DNA of 64,000 nucleotides from Rhodobacteraceae bacterium M382 (GTDB taxonomy: Bacteria; Pseudomonadota; Alphaproteobacteria; Rhodobacterales; Rhodobacteraceae), in assembly GCA_025141015.1 (NCBI GenBank), contig CP081098.1, positions 3,974,501 to 4,038,500 of the forward strand. Direction: 5' to 3'. Both the position numbers and the translations under genes were made by a program. Positions 7,578 to 17,023 of the stretch are shown one piece after another. A model generated the notes under the pieces. It was not told the origin of the DNA and did not search any database. It worked only from the letters and a program-made list of their open reading frames with translations. Position 1 is the first letter of the stretch. Every line of letters begins with the position of its first letter.

Positions 7578-8785
7578 GCGCGCAGGAGCGGCTTTAGATC
7601 AGCCGAAGGGTCTGCGACCACGGTCTTGTCTGCGGTTTTACCAGTGTCGATCAGACGTTTGGCCACCATATAGGCGCGCGGATCGTTCATCGCATCCACA
7701 GCGACCAGCTTGTCCCCGGTGTAATACCAGAACGAAACCGTCTGACCTTCGCCCTGACGGGTGATCACATTGTCATAGCCGGTGTTCAGCCCCGCGATCT
7801 GCAGTTTGACGTCATACTGATCTGACCAGAACCAGGGAGTTGCAACATAGTCCTTGTCAGCACCCAGCATGTTGGCGGCCACGATTTCAGCCTGGTCGAT
7901 GGCGTTGGGCACGCTCTCCAGACGGATCCGACCGCCCTGATATGGGAAAGATGCACAATCGCCGGCTGCCCAGATCGACGCATCCGAGGTCCGCCCCCGA
8001 GAATCCGTCTGAATGCCGTTTTCCAGCGTGACGCCAGCCAGTTCTGCCAGCTGTGTGGCCGGCATAATACCGACACCTGCAATGACAAAATCCACATCCA
8101 GCTCAGACCCGTCGCTCAGAACGGCACCCGTGACTTTGCCATCTGTGCCAACCAGATGGCCCAGCCCCACGCCTTCGCGGATGGTCACACCGCGGTCGCT
8201 GTGCAGCGCACGAAAGTAATCCGAGGTTTCAGGCGCGGCCACCCGCTGCAGAATGCGGTCAGCCATTTCCACCAACGTCACCTGCACGCCACGTTTGGCA
8301 CAAACGGCGGCCGCTTCCAGTCCGATATAGCCGCCACCGACGATCAGCGCCCGGGCCCCTTCGGTCACGGCCGGGGCCATGGCATCGACATCCCCCAACC
8401 CGCGCACCACATGAACGCCGTTCAGATCGCCACCGATGGCTGCCGGCAGATGGCGCGGATCCGACCCGGTGGTCAGAGCCAGCTGATCATAGTTGATCAC
8501 TTCGTCCCCGACGCTCACGGTTTTGGCAGCAGCGTCAATTGCGGTTACCGGCTGACCCAGCTTCAGAGTGATGTTGTTGTCGTCATAAAAGCTTTGCGGA
8601 CGGAGATAGAGACGCTCGACCTCCATTTCGCCCAGCAGATACGCCTTGGACAACGGTGGTCGCTGATAGGGCAGCGCAGTTTCTGCTCCGATCAGGGTAA
8701 TCTCTCCGTCAAATCCGTCTTTGCGCAGCTTGGCGACCAAAGAAGATCCTGCCTGCCCGGCTCCGATCACGACGATGTGGCTCAT
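7574..8785 (-). CDS. NAD(P)/FAD-dependent ferredoxin-reductase-type oxidoreductase
   Basis: A 403-aa flavoprotein with two Rossmann motifs: VIGAGQAGSSLVAKLRKDG for FAD at the N-terminus and ALIVGGGYIGLEAAAVCAKR for NAD(P)H near residue 150. IWAAGDCASFP is the C-terminal FAD-contacting motif, and a reductase C-terminal domain follows. It resembles ferredoxin/rubredoxin/putidaredoxin reductases (AIF-like class). The electron acceptor is not encoded nearby. Start: ATG at 8785 preceded by GGGAGG; the longer open frame upstream carries no conserved residues. Divergent from the peroxiredoxin gene with a 95-base gap, and coupled to rsmD. Confidence 0.9.
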   Translation of the reverse strand: MSHIVVIGAGQAGSSLVAKLRKDGFDGEITLIGAETALPYQRPPLSKAYLLGEMEVERLYLRPQSFYDDNNITLKLGQPVTAIDAAAKTVSVGDEVINYDQLALTTGSDPRHLPAAIGGDLNGVHVVRGLGDVDAMAPAVTEGARALIVGGGYIGLEAAAVCAKRGVQVTLVEMADRILQRVAAPETSDYFRALHSDRGVTIREGVGLGHLVGTDGKVTGAVLSDGSELDVDFVIAGVGIMPATQLAELAGVTLENGIQTDSRGRTSDASIWAAGDCASFPYQGGRIRLESVPNAIDQAEIVAANMLGADKDYVATPWFWSDQYDVKLQIAGLNTGYDNVITRQGEGQTVSFWYYTGDKLVAVDAMNDPRAYMVAKRLIDTGKTADKTVVADPSADLKPLLRA

Positions 8786-8880
8786 GTCCTTCTTGCCTCC
8801 CAACAAAAATGTGGTCACGGTTTCGCCGGACCCTATATGCGGCTTGTACCAAAACGCAATTGTTAGAAGGACGACATGCG

Positions 8881-9366
8881 ATGATTTCTGTGGGAAACTC
8901 CCTTCCGGATGCCGAATTGACCGTAATGGGCAGCTCAGGCCCCGAGACGGTGCGGATTTCGGAAAAGACCAGCGGTAGAAAGGTGGCGATTTTCGCGGTC
9001 CCAGGTGCATTTACCCCCACCTGTCATTCCGCACATGTACCCAGTTTCATCAGAACCAAGGATCAATTTACCGCAAAGGGTGTGGACGAGATCATCTGTG
9101 TGTCGGTCAATGACCCCTTCGTTATGGCAACCTGGGGAGAGGTCACAGGCGCGACAGCCGCCGGAATCACCATGTTGGCGGACGCCGGCAGCAGTTTTAC
9201 CGAAGCACTGGGTATGCGATTCGACGCACCGCCTGCCGGGTTGATCGGGCGGTCTCAGCGGTTTGCGATGCTGGTCGAGGACGGTGTCGTGACGGTGCTG
9301 AACATGGAGAAAGGCCCGGGTGTATGTGACCTGACCGCCGGAGAAGGCCTGTTGGACGCGATATAA
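8881..9366 (+). CDS. Peroxiredoxin (Prx5-like, glutaredoxin-dependent type)
   Basis: A 161-aa thiol peroxidase with the Prx5/AhpE-type active site VPGAFTPTCHSAHVPSF, where the Cys of PTC is peroxidatic and the upstream Thr and downstream Arg shape the site. Later conserved blocks are CVSVNDPFVMATWG and MLVEDGVVTVLNMEKGPG. It reduces hydroperoxides in the cytosol using glutathione/glutaredoxin or thioredoxin. The ATG at 8881 follows AGAAGGACGAC. Its divergence from an FAD reductase suggests a shared oxidative-stress promoter region, but no operator could be identified with confidence. Confidence 0.92.
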   Translation: MISVGNSLPDAELTVMGSSGPETVRISEKTSGRKVAIFAVPGAFTPTCHSAHVPSFIRTKDQFTAKGVDEIICVSVNDPFVMATWGEVTGATAAGITMLADAGSSFTEALGMRFDAPPAGLIGRSQRFAMLVEDGVVTVLNMEKGPGVCDLTAGEGLLDAI

Positions 9367-9433
9367 CCGGGACCGGGGTACTCCCGCCCGTTTTCAGTGC
9401 CCCTGACGGGACACGGAAACCCGTTGGGCCGGG

Positions 9434-9460
9434 CCGCGCGCGGGGTTCCCCCACGCGCGG
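9434..9460. terminator. Strong GC-rich hairpin between convergent genes
   Basis: Arms CCGCGCG-C-GGGG (9434-9445) and CCCC-A-CGCGCGG (9449-9460) pair fully apart from one C/A mismatch, around a TTC loop. It lies between the peroxiredoxin and pterin dehydratase genes, which converge. There is no T run, so it may act in both directions as a transcript end or stabiliser. Confidence 0.5.
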
Positions 9461-9492
9461 GACGCCCTGGTTCCCGGTCAAGGCACAAGATC

Positions 9493-9786
9493 CTATCGCA
9501 GGCTGTCCATCTTGCGGGCCAGCTTGGCGTCCAGGGCGCTCAGCCCGTTTACGTCATGGGTGGTCAAAACCACATCGACCCGATTGTAGACATTGCTCCA
9601 TTCCGGGTGGTGGTCCCATTTCTCGGACCAGATCGCCACTTTGGTCATCCAGGCGAAGGCGTCTACAAAACTCTTGAACTTGAACTGTTTCCAGAGCGCG
9701 TCCCGCCCATCAACCATGGCCCAGCCACTGTCAAAAAGTGGACCCAACAGGGGGCCACGGGTTTCTTCGCTTAGCCGTTCGGTCAT
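9493..9786 (-). CDS. phhB: 4a-hydroxytetrahydrobiopterin dehydratase (pterin-4a-carbinolamine dehydratase)
   Basis: A 97-aa protein of normal family length. The catalytic signature [18 protein letters not shown] followed by TTHDVNGLS contains the three essential His residues. It dehydrates 4a-hydroxytetrahydropterin formed by aromatic amino acid hydroxylases, or acts in pterin recycling more broadly. It overlaps the preceding GNAT-like gene by ATGA and is the last gene of the ridA operon. No phenylalanine hydroxylase gene is in the window, so the pterin partner is unknown. Confidence 0.93.
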   Translation of the reverse strand: MTERLSEETRGPLLGPLFDSGWAMVDGRDALWKQFKFKSFVDAFAWMTKVAIWSEKWDHHPEWSNVYNRVDVVLTTHDVNGLSALDAKLARKMDSLR

Positions 9787-10970
9787 TCCTGTTCCTCCAC
9801 TTGCGCTTTTCTGAACGGACCATAGTCGGTCAGGATTTCGATCTCTTCGCTGACCGCGGCGGATTCCGCACGCAGGTATTCAGCGATGGCATCGGCAAAT
9901 CCGGGGTCCCCGACCCAGTGCAGGCTGTGTGTCTGGGTTGGCAGGTACCCGCGCGCCAGCTTGTGTTCACCTTGCGCACCCGCCTCAACACGGCCCAACC
10001 CCAATCGGATCGCCAAATCTATGGCCTGATAATAGCACAATTCAAAGTGCAGGAAGGGATGATGTTCAATGCACCCCCAATATCGCCCAAACAGCGTCTC
10101 GCGCCCGATGAAATTCAACGCCCCCGCCACGTATTCTCCGTTGCGGCGCGCCAGTACCAACGCCATATTGTCCGCCATCGTCTCCTGAGCCAGATCAAAG
10201 AAATCCCGACTCAGATAGGGCGAGCCCCATTTGCGTGCGCCCGTGTCCTGATAGAACACCCAGAAAGCATCCCAATGTTCGGGGCGCAGATCAGCCCCGC
10301 TCAGCACCTGGATTTCACCACCAAACCCCTGTGCCTGGGCCCGTTCCTTGCGGATGTTCTTGCGCTTGCGCGACGACAGGCTGGCCAGGAAATCGTCAAA
10401 GTGATCATAGCCGTCGTTTAGCCAGTGAAACTGTTGGCTGATCCGATCCATCAACCCCATCTGCTGGCCGATCTCGGCCTCCTTGGGAGTGCAAAACGTG
10501 ATGTGCAGCGAGGAGATACGGTTATCAGCAGCCAGCTGTACCGCCCCCTGTACCAGCGCCGACTGGCCAATACCTTCGTACCCCGGACGCACCAGGAACC
10601 GCCGCCCTGTCGCCGGGGTAAAGGGCACGGCAATTTGCAGCTTGGGATAATATCGCCCCCCGGCCCGCTCATAGGCATGGGCCCAGGAATGATCAAAAAT
10701 ATATTCCCCCTGGCTGTGGCTTTTGGCGTACATGGGCGCGCAGGCGATCAGCATCCCGTCCAGATAGGCCGTCAGATACTGTGGTTGCCAACCGGTGCCA
10801 CGTCCCACGGATCCGCTGTTTTCCAACGCGCTCAGAAAACGATGGGTTGTGAACGGATCAAACGGACGCCCGCCATCGACGGTTTCGGGACAGGCACAGG
10901 CATCCCATTCATCGGCCGGGATCTGATCCAGCGATCCCAGTATCTGAATTTCGATCTGCGCCTGATCCAT
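9783..10970 (-). CDS. GNAT/FemAB-like N-acyltransferase (COG3146 type)
   Basis: A ~395-aa protein of the 'peptidogalycan biosynthesis' family, which has a duplicated GNAT-like fold. Recognisable blocks are EWDACACPE near the N-terminus, [78 protein letters not shown] and [13 protein letters not shown]. The family is widespread but its substrate is unproven; aminoacyl or acyl transfer is inferred from the fold. Start is taken at the ATG at 10970, since the ATG at 10991 adds seven non-conserved residues. Coupled (ATGA) to the pterin dehydratase gene. Confidence 0.85.
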   Translation of the reverse strand: MDQAQIEIQILGSLDQIPADEWDACACPETVDGGRPFDPFTTHRFLSALENSGSVGRGTGWQPQYLTAYLDGMLIACAPMYAKSHSQGEYIFDHSWAHAYERAGGRYYPKLQIAVPFTPATGRRFLVRPGYEGIGQSALVQGAVQLAADNRISSLHITFCTPKEAEIGQQMGLMDRISQQFHWLNDGYDHFDDFLASLSSRKRKNIRKERAQAQGFGGEIQVLSGADLRPEHWDAFWVFYQDTGARKWGSPYLSRDFFDLAQETMADNMALVLARRNGEYVAGALNFIGRETLFGRYWGCIEHHPFLHFELCYYQAIDLAIRLGLGRVEAGAQGEHKLARGYLPTQTHSLHWVGDPGFADAIAEYLRAESAAVSEEIEILTDYGPFRKAQVEEQE

Positions 10971-11018
10971 GTCTGCCCCTATGTGTTCCAAGAGTATCTG
11001 GGACCAATGCGGTCGGGA

Positions 11019-11789
11019 TCAAGGGTGCTGTTGGGGCACATAGCCCTCAAATGTGATATTGTCGGCCCGTTGGCGCGCTGTGGCTTCGGCCGCAGGGGAT
11101 TTGACTGTCCAGCACAGAATCGGCACACCGGCCCCGCGCAAGGTTTGAACCCGTTCACGGTCCAGATCCTCGACCTCGTGACTGATAAAACAGGCCCCGA
11201 CCCGGTCGAAATCCGGGATCTGACGCAAATGATCACAGACCTCGGGTGACAGCGGCCAATCACCGGGGATATAGGCGCTGGTGACGATGCCGCGTGGCAC
11301 ATCCGGCAGCAGTTCGGCCATACATGCGACGCTGTGCGGGTTGAATGACATGACGGCCACATCCCCGTCATAGCCGCGCAGCGCGGCGGCCGTAGCGGCC
11401 TCCAGCGGGCCCACATCGGACCCCATGGCCCCATCCTGATCCTTGAGCTCGACCAGCAGGGGTACCTGACCAGAAACCAGTTCTAGCACTTCGTCAAAGC
11501 TGGGAATGCCTTCGCCGTCACCGCCAGAAAGGGCAATACGCGCGGCCTGTTCAGCCGTATGTTGGCGGATCACCCCATCAGCACCTGTCAGACGCCCCAG
11601 ACCATAGTCATGAAAGACCATGGCCTGGTTGTCTGCAGTCAGCTGCAAATCAATCTCGATTCCATAGCCAGCCGCGATCGCCGCGCGGATGGCCGCGCGG
11701 CTGTTTTCAGGTCGCCCCTGCGCCACATCATAAAAGGCGCGATGCGCGATCGGAGCCGCCAGAAAAGACGCAGGGAGAACCTGGGTCAT
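11019..11789 (-). CDS. Glycerophosphodiester phosphodiesterase family protein
   Basis: A 256-aa TIM-barrel enzyme that cleaves glycerophosphodiesters to glycerol-3-phosphate and an alcohol. The catalytic pieces are visible: PIAHRAFYDVAQGRPENS (His-Arg), GYGIEIDLQLTADNQAMVFH (Glu-x-Asp metal site, then the second His-Asp in VFHDYGLGRLTG), PLLVELKDQ and a final PILCWTVKS. No signal peptide is present, so it is cytosolic, like UgpQ. It overlaps ridA by ATGA and precedes the GNAT-like gene. Confidence 0.9.
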   Translation of the reverse strand: MTQVLPASFLAAPIAHRAFYDVAQGRPENSRAAIRAAIAAGYGIEIDLQLTADNQAMVFHDYGLGRLTGADGVIRQHTAEQAARIALSGGDGEGIPSFDEVLELVSGQVPLLVELKDQDGAMGSDVGPLEAATAAALRGYDGDVAVMSFNPHSVACMAELLPDVPRGIVTSAYIPGDWPLSPEVCDHLRQIPDFDRVGACFISHEVEDLDRERVQTLRGAGVPILCWTVKSPAAEATARQRADNITFEGYVPQQHP

Positions 11790-12244
11790 TTGACCTGGAA
11801 CACACCGTCGATTTCAACAGCCACGCCCAACGGCAGTGACGGAGAACTGACCGCCGACCGCGCGTGACGGCCCGCGTCCCCAAGAGCTTCGACCAGAAAA
11901 TCGGACGCCCCGTTGATCACCATAGGCTGTTGGGTGAAATCGGCCGTCGAGTTGACGAAACCACCCAGTTTGACCACCTTGACCAGCCGATCCAGATCGC
12001 CATCACAGGCGGCCTTGACCTGGGCCAGCAACGCAATGGCACAGCGCTTGGCCGCGGCGGCACCTGTCTGGACGTCCATGTCATCGCCCAACGTGCCGGT
12101 GATCAATCCGTTTTCGTCCGCGGAAATCTGACCAGAGACATAGACGGTATCCCCAACCTTGACCCACGGTACATAATTGGCCGCAGGTGCGGGCGCATCG
12201 GGCAATGTGACACCCAGTTCCTTCAGTTTCGCTTCAAAGCCCAT
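11786..12244 (-). CDS. RidA-family protein (YjgF/YER057c/UK114 fold)
   Basis: A 152-aa member of the reactive-intermediate deaminase superfamily: LPDAPAPAANYVPWVKVGDT, VYVSGQISADENGLITGTLG, then a long helix and SAVSSPSLPLGVAVEIDGVF at the C-terminus. It belongs to the longer YjgH-like branch; the canonical RidA arginine appears in GRHARSAV. RidA hydrolyses enamine/imine products of PLP enzymes, but this branch is not well characterised. It is the first gene of a four-gene operon with GDPD, GNAT-like and pterin dehydratase genes. Confidence 0.88.
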   Translation of the reverse strand: MGFEAKLKELGVTLPDAPAPAANYVPWVKVGDTVYVSGQISADENGLITGTLGDDMDVQTGAAAAKRCAIALLAQVKAACDGDLDRLVKVVKLGGFVNSTADFTQQPMVINGASDFLVEALGDAGRHARSAVSSPSLPLGVAVEIDGVFQVK

Positions 12245-12312
12245 AAGAGATCCTCCATCTCGCGTTTCGGCGCGGACGCTAACCGGGACATCACCCCGCG
12301 AAAAGCAAAAAA

Positions 12313-13617
12313 TCAGCTCTCGCGGAATGCCTTGGTGAAATAATCCGCGAGCGGTTTGACCAGATAAGTGATCGGGGACCGGTCATCCGTGCGGATAAAG
12401 CTTTCAACCGGCATGCCCGGAATGAGCGTTGTTCCCTCGGGCAGGCGATTGACCTCGCCTTCGTTCAACACGATCTCAGCGCGATAAAACGACACCTGAC
12501 TGGCCTGATCTTCGAACGCATCGGCCGAAACCTGTGTCACGGTACCGAACAGCTCGGGTGTCTCGCGCTGGTCCAGCGCCGAAAACCGCAGGCTGACCGT
12601 CTGCCCGACAAAGATCTTGTCGATATGGATCGGATCCACGCGTGACGCGATCACCAGCGGGCGATCCTGGGGCACGAGAAACAGAACCGGATCAGCGGGA
12701 CGGATCACAGAGCGCGGCGTATGCACCTGCAACCCATAAACGATCCCCGACACCGGGGCCGTGATGTCCAGACGATCCAATCGCTCTTGTAAACTGCGGC
12801 GCTGTTCTGCCAGTTCCAGCTCGCGGTATTGCAGATCGCGCAGGCGCGTGATCGCATCTTCGCGCTGGCGCGTGCCGAGTTTCAGAATCTCAATCTCGAT
12901 CTCTGTTATCCGCCCTTCGGCCTGGGCCTCGGACGCGGTCAGCTCTCCCAATGACCCATCCAGATTGGCCGCTGTCCGTCGCAAATTCAAAACCGTGGCC
13001 GCCTGTGCCAGACCGCGATCCAGCAGCGATTGCTGGTTTTCCAGTTCTTCGTTGATCAACTCCAACTGCACCACAAGTGACGCCTGCTGGGCCTTGATCC
13101 CGATAATCTGATCGGTGATCTGGCCCCGTCTCTTGCCCAATTGTTCGATTTCACGCGCGGTGGAATCCGCCCGCGCCTGAAACAGACGTTCCTGTCCCGC
13201 CACCAGCTCTGCGACCATGCCGCGTTCGGCGGCAATCGCAAGCAGTTCAAGGTCAAAGGCGATAAAGTCATTCCCATCCCGCTCGGCTTCGAGCCGACCC
13301 CGCCGGGCCATCAGTTCGAACAGCTGTCCTTCGACGATCAGCTTTTGCGATTGCAGCAAATTGGAATCCAACCGAATGAGCGGCTGCCCCAGTTCTACCG
13401 TGTCGCCTTCCTCGACCAGGATTTCAGCGACAACGCCGCCGTCCAGGTGTTGAACGATCTGGCGGTTTCGATCCACTTCCAGCCGGCCTGGCGCAATAAT
13501 GGCCCCGGCAATCGTGGCCTGGACGGCCCAGAATCCGAACCCCCCGACCAGCGTGATCAGTGCCAGAACCCCGATAATAATCGGTCGCTTGGCGGACCAT
13601 GCGCTTTGTTCGCTCAT
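12313..13617 (-). CDS. Type I secretion periplasmic adaptor (HlyD/PrtE family)
   Basis: A 434-aa membrane-fusion protein: a single N-terminal membrane segment (about residues 12-40), a lipoyl-like half GAIIAPGRLEVDRNRQIVQH, and VEEGDTVELGQPLIRLDS. A long coiled coil covers about 100-280, and the second lipoyl half plus beta-barrel (DITAPVSGIVYGLQVHT) and a short C-terminal tail follow. It bridges the inner-membrane ABC ATPase and a TolC-type outer channel. It overlaps the upstream ATPase gene by four bases. No TolC gene and no obvious substrate gene are adjacent; the RTX protein at 35.4-39.4 kb is a candidate cargo. Confidence 0.93.
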   Translation of the reverse strand: MSEQSAWSAKRPIIIGVLALITLVGGFGFWAVQATIAGAIIAPGRLEVDRNRQIVQHLDGGVVAEILVEEGDTVELGQPLIRLDSNLLQSQKLIVEGQLFELMARRGRLEAERDGNDFIAFDLELLAIAAERGMVAELVAGQERLFQARADSTAREIEQLGKRRGQITDQIIGIKAQQASLVVQLELINEELENQQSLLDRGLAQAATVLNLRRTAANLDGSLGELTASEAQAEGRITEIEIEILKLGTRQREDAITRLRDLQYRELELAEQRRSLQERLDRLDITAPVSGIVYGLQVHTPRSVIRPADPVLFLVPQDRPLVIASRVDPIHIDKIFVGQTVSLRFSALDQRETPELFGTVTQVSADAFEDQASQVSFYRAEIVLNEGEVNRLPEGTTLIPGMPVESFIRTDDRSPITYLVKPLADYFTKAFRES

Positions 13618-15347
13618 TGTACGCCTCCCATGGCAGCAGATTTCTTCAGTTCCTTGTGGTTGGCGACCATTTCGCGCATGACCTGATCCTTGGGACCAAA
13701 GGCCGAGCGCATGCCGCCCTCCAATACCAATAGGGTGTCACACTCCTGAATGGCCGCGGGTCTGTGGGCCATGATCAGCACCGATTTTCCCGCCTCCTTC
13801 AGGGCCCGGATCGCCGAGTTCAAAGCCTGCGACCCTTCGTTGTCGAGGTTCGAATTGGGTTCGTCCAGAATCACGATGACCGGGCTGTCGTACAACGCCC
13901 GCGCCAGGGCGATGCGCTGCATCTGTCCCCCGCTCAATCGTCCGCCACCGGCGCTGACACGGGTGTCGTAGCCATCAGGCAGTTTGACGATCATGTCATG
14001 GGCCGCGGCCAGTTTGGCGGCGGCCACGACCTTTTGCGCGTCCGGTTGTTGGGCCAGGCGGGCAATATTCTGGGCAATTGTGCCCTCAAACAGCTGAACC
14101 CGCTGTGGCAGATACCCAATGTGCCGCCCCAGAACATCTGGTGCATATTGATCCAATGCGGCCCCATCCAGACGGACGCTTCCGCCTGCCGGACGCCACA
14201 CCCCGGTCAATGCCCGGGCCAATGTGGATTTTCCCGCCCCGGACGGGCCGATCACGCCAACAGCCTGACCGGGTTCGACCCGGAAACTGACGGTGCGCAG
14301 CTGGGCTCGGGTATCGCCGGGTGGCACCACGGTCAGCGACTGCACATCGAGTTTCGCCTTGGGTTTGGGCAGATCGGTTCGCGGATCTTCGGGTGGCATC
14401 TTGGACAGCAACTCTCCCAGCGAACTCCAACCTTTGGTCGCGCGCTGTACCATCGCCCACTGACCAATGGCCAACTCGATCGGGGCCAACGCCCGTCCCA
14501 ACAGAATCGACCCTGCGATCATTGCACCAGGTGTGATTTCGTTCAGCAGCACCAGATAGGCACCCAACCCCAACATCGCAGATTGCAAAAGCATCCGCAG
14601 TGTTTTGGTCAATGACGTGAACGAGCCACCGACATCCGTCGCCGCCACAGTTTCCATCAACGACGCATCCCGCGCCAGCTTCCAGCGTTCAAAGGCCGCG
14701 CTGCGCATCCCCATGGCCTGGATCAGCTCGGCTTCGGTGCGAATTTCTTCGCTCATCAGGTTGGCATGGTGGGACGAAATATTCGCCTTGGTGGTGGGGC
14801 CACGCGACAGGGCCTGGTTCACAAAGGTGATCATGACCAGCAACACGCCGCCCGCGATCGCCAACATTCCCAACCAGGGGTGAAACAACGCAATTCCGGC
14901 CAAAAAGAACGGTGTCCACGGAATGTCGAACCCGGCCAGCAGAACCGGCGAGGAAATCAGGCGCTGAATCGATTCCAGATCGGCCAACCCGGTTTGGGCC
15001 GTTGGATCAGGTGCCTGGGACGATCGACGAATCATCGCATCAAAAACACGTTTGTCCAATGTGGCCTGAAACCGTGCGCCAACCCGCGCCATCACGCGCC
15101 CGCGTGTATAGTCCAGGACCCCCATGGTGCCATAAAGAAACACCACAAGCAGCGTCAACGCGACCAGAGTTTCCTCGGACCGGCTGCCCAGAACCCGATC
15201 ATAGACTTGCAACATATATATAGGACCTGTGAGCATCAGCAGATTAGCAAAAAAGCTGAATACTCCCACGATCCAAAAAAGAGTGCGGCTTTGACGCCGT
15301 GCTGAACGTAATTCTTCCAGCCCTTTGTTTTGCAGATGCCCTGCCAT
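13614..15347 (-). CDS. Type I secretion ABC transporter, permease-ATPase (PrtD/HlyB family)
   Basis: A 577-aa protein with a transmembrane domain in the first half (e.g. LFWIVGVFSFFANLLMLTGP) and an ATPase domain in the second. Walker A is GVIGPSGAGKSTLARAL, the signature is LSGGQMQRIALARAL and Walker B is VIVILDEPNSNLD, followed by the H-loop in LIMAHRPAA. There is no N-terminal C39 peptidase, matching the PrtD type that exports RTX proteases, lipases and adhesins with an uncleaved C-terminal signal. Forms a two-gene operon with the adaptor. The upstream 190-base gap should hold its promoter. Confidence 0.94.
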   Translation of the reverse strand: MAGHLQNKGLEELRSARRQSRTLFWIVGVFSFFANLLMLTGPIYMLQVYDRVLGSRSEETLVALTLLVVFLYGTMGVLDYTRGRVMARVGARFQATLDKRVFDAMIRRSSQAPDPTAQTGLADLESIQRLISSPVLLAGFDIPWTPFFLAGIALFHPWLGMLAIAGGVLLVMITFVNQALSRGPTTKANISSHHANLMSEEIRTEAELIQAMGMRSAAFERWKLARDASLMETVAATDVGGSFTSLTKTLRMLLQSAMLGLGAYLVLLNEITPGAMIAGSILLGRALAPIELAIGQWAMVQRATKGWSSLGELLSKMPPEDPRTDLPKPKAKLDVQSLTVVPPGDTRAQLRTVSFRVEPGQAVGVIGPSGAGKSTLARALTGVWRPAGGSVRLDGAALDQYAPDVLGRHIGYLPQRVQLFEGTIAQNIARLAQQPDAQKVVAAAKLAAAHDMIVKLPDGYDTRVSAGGGRLSGGQMQRIALARALYDSPVIVILDEPNSNLDNEGSQALNSAIRALKEAGKSVLIMAHRPAAIQECDTLLVLEGGMRSAFGPKDQVMREMVANHKELKKSAAMGGVQ

Positions 15348-15539
15348 TATTCTATTTCTTCCATCCTGCGTTTGAGCTAGTTCACCATAATATGGCTAGT
15401 AAACCGAGACTCGAATATCGCCTGTTTCCAAATTGCCACAACTTTATTAAGTCAGGGCCTCCGCACTGGGAAAAGCCCTCAATGCCTATAGATGTTGCCG
15501 ATCTGCTGACAACACCTGAACAACTGGACTAATAGACCA

Positions 15540-16301
15540 ATGAGTCTGACGCCGCGACCATTTTTGTTTATCTGCGCCACACTTCTGTGCGGTCTGTTGT
15601 CCGCCTGTGCAAAACCGACACCAGAGCAAAAAGCCTCGGGTGTGGTTTTTGATCCTTACGAAGAAACCAATCGGTCGCTGCACGAATTCAACCTTGGTGT
15701 GGACAAGGCGCTGTTTCGCCCCGCGTCCAAAGGATATGTGTCAATTGTCCCTGAACCTTTGGTCACGAGCTTCAGCTATTTTACTGAAAACCTGTCGATG
15801 CCCGGTCAGATGGTCAACGCGTTGCTGCAGGGGGATCTAAGAACTGCGGGCAGCGCCGTTTCCCGCTTTCTCATCAATACCACTGTGGGGTTTGCCGGGT
15901 TGGCAGATCCGGCCAGCGATTTTGAGATCCCCGAAGTAGACACCGATTTTGGCGAAACATTGCACGTCTGGGGGGCCGGAGAGGGCTTCTACCTAGAAAT
16001 TCCCCTATATGGTCCTTCGACCTCGCGCGATGCGGTTGGGTTGGTTGTCGATCTCTTTACCAACCCGATGGGCTATGCCACGCATAATCCCGTCGACAAC
16101 ATCACGGTATACGCGGAAATCGTCCGACGGATGGGGGATCGCGGAAATTACTCGGATACGATCGACGCAATCCTGTATGAAAGCGCCGATAGCTATTCCC
16201 AGCTGCGCCTGCTCTATATGCAGAACCGCCGGTTTGAGCTGGGACAAACGGATGAAGCAAACGAGATCGACCCGTTCGAACTGGACACAGAGGGATTCTG
16301 A
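15540..16301 (+). CDS. mlaA: MlaA/VacJ-family outer-membrane lipoprotein
   Basis: A 253-aa lipoprotein with a signal peptide and lipobox LLSAC (cleaved before Cys at about 21). Family motifs are FDPYEETNRSLHEFN near the N-terminus, NLSMPGQMVNALLQGDLR, RFLINTTVGFAGLADPA and TDFGETLHVWGAGEGFYLEI. MlaA sits in the outer membrane with porins and removes mislocalised phospholipids from the outer leaflet. It is followed 3 bases later by the MlaC-type gene. The MlaFEDB inner-membrane transporter is not in the window. Confidence 0.94.
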   Translation: MSLTPRPFLFICATLLCGLLSACAKPTPEQKASGVVFDPYEETNRSLHEFNLGVDKALFRPASKGYVSIVPEPLVTSFSYFTENLSMPGQMVNALLQGDLRTAGSAVSRFLINTTVGFAGLADPASDFEIPEVDTDFGETLHVWGAGEGFYLEIPLYGPSTSRDAVGLVVDLFTNPMGYATHNPVDNITVYAEIVRRMGDRGNYSDTIDAILYESADSYSQLRLLYMQNRRFELGQTDEANEIDPFELDTEGF

Positions 16302-16304
16302 GAC

Positions 16305-16892
16305 ATGTACCGCCGCACTTTCCTGATGGGCCTTGGGGCCACCATTGCATCGGTTCCACAAAAACTGTGGGCTTTGAACGAAGCTGGTGCCCGCACGCTG
16401 ATTGATACGCTGGTCAAAGACATCAACAAGGTGATCGCGTCAGGAAAATCCGAACCCGCCATGTATCGCGAGTTCGAGCGGATTTTCAAACGGTACAGCG
16501 ACACATCCTATATTTCGGCCTATGCCATGGGCGTCGATGCCCGCCGGGCCTCCAGCTCCCAGAAACGGGCGTTCTCCAAAGCATTCCAAGGGTATATCGC
16601 CCGAAAATATGGACGTCGGTTTCGCGAATTCATTGGCGGCCGCCTGGAGGTTACAGGCGTGAAAAAGGTCAAGAAGTGGTACGAAGTCAGCACCATTGCC
16701 TATCTCCAGGGTGAATCTCCCTTTGAAGTCACATTCCTGGTGTCGGACAGATCTGGCAAGAACCTGTTCTTTAACATGTTCATCGAAGGCGTGAACCTGC
16801 TGTTGACCGAACGCACCGAAGTCGGCGCGCTGCTGGACAAACGAAAAGGCAATATTGATCAGATGATTTCGGACCTGTCAAAAGCCGGATAA
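16305..16892 (+). CDS. mlaC: MlaC-type periplasmic phospholipid-binding protein
   Basis: A 195-aa exported protein (N-terminal YRRTFLMGLGATIASV, a twin-Arg-like or Sec signal) with the MlaC/Ttg2D fold. Visible landmarks are FKRYSDTSYISAYAMG, QKRAFSKAFQGYIARKYGRR and KKWYEVSTIAYLQGESP. It carries phospholipids across the periplasm between MlaA and the MlaFEDB complex. Its start is only 3 bases after the mlaA stop, so it is co-translated with mlaA. A clear terminator follows. Confidence 0.9.
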   Translation: MYRRTFLMGLGATIASVPQKLWALNEAGARTLIDTLVKDINKVIASGKSEPAMYREFERIFKRYSDTSYISAYAMGVDARRASSSQKRAFSKAFQGYIARKYGRRFREFIGGRLEVTGVKKVKKWYEVSTIAYLQGESPFEVTFLVSDRSGKNLFFNMFIEGVNLLLTERTEVGALLDKRKGNIDQMISDLSKAG

Positions 16893-16919
16893 TCTGCGGT
16901 TTTTGTGTTTTGAGGATTG

Positions 16920-16951
16920 CGGGAAGACGCTTTGGGTGTCTTCCCGTTTTT
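16920..16951 (+). terminator. Rho-independent terminator after mlaC
   Basis: 9-bp perfect stem CGGGAAGAC (16920-16928) / GTCTTCCCG (16938-16946) followed by TTTTTG. Confidence 0.85.
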
Positions 16952-17023
16952 GTTTTCGGCAGCGCCGGTGAGGCACCAAGCCCGTCAATACGGCCTTGGC
17001 ACATGTGGTCTCACCAGGGTGGC

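Noticed and set aside
12313-15347. Type I secretion genes as part of a bacteriocin or RTX toxin cluster
   Set aside because: No cargo, activator or immunity gene is adjacent, and there is no C39 peptidase domain. Only the distant RTX protein is a plausible cargo.
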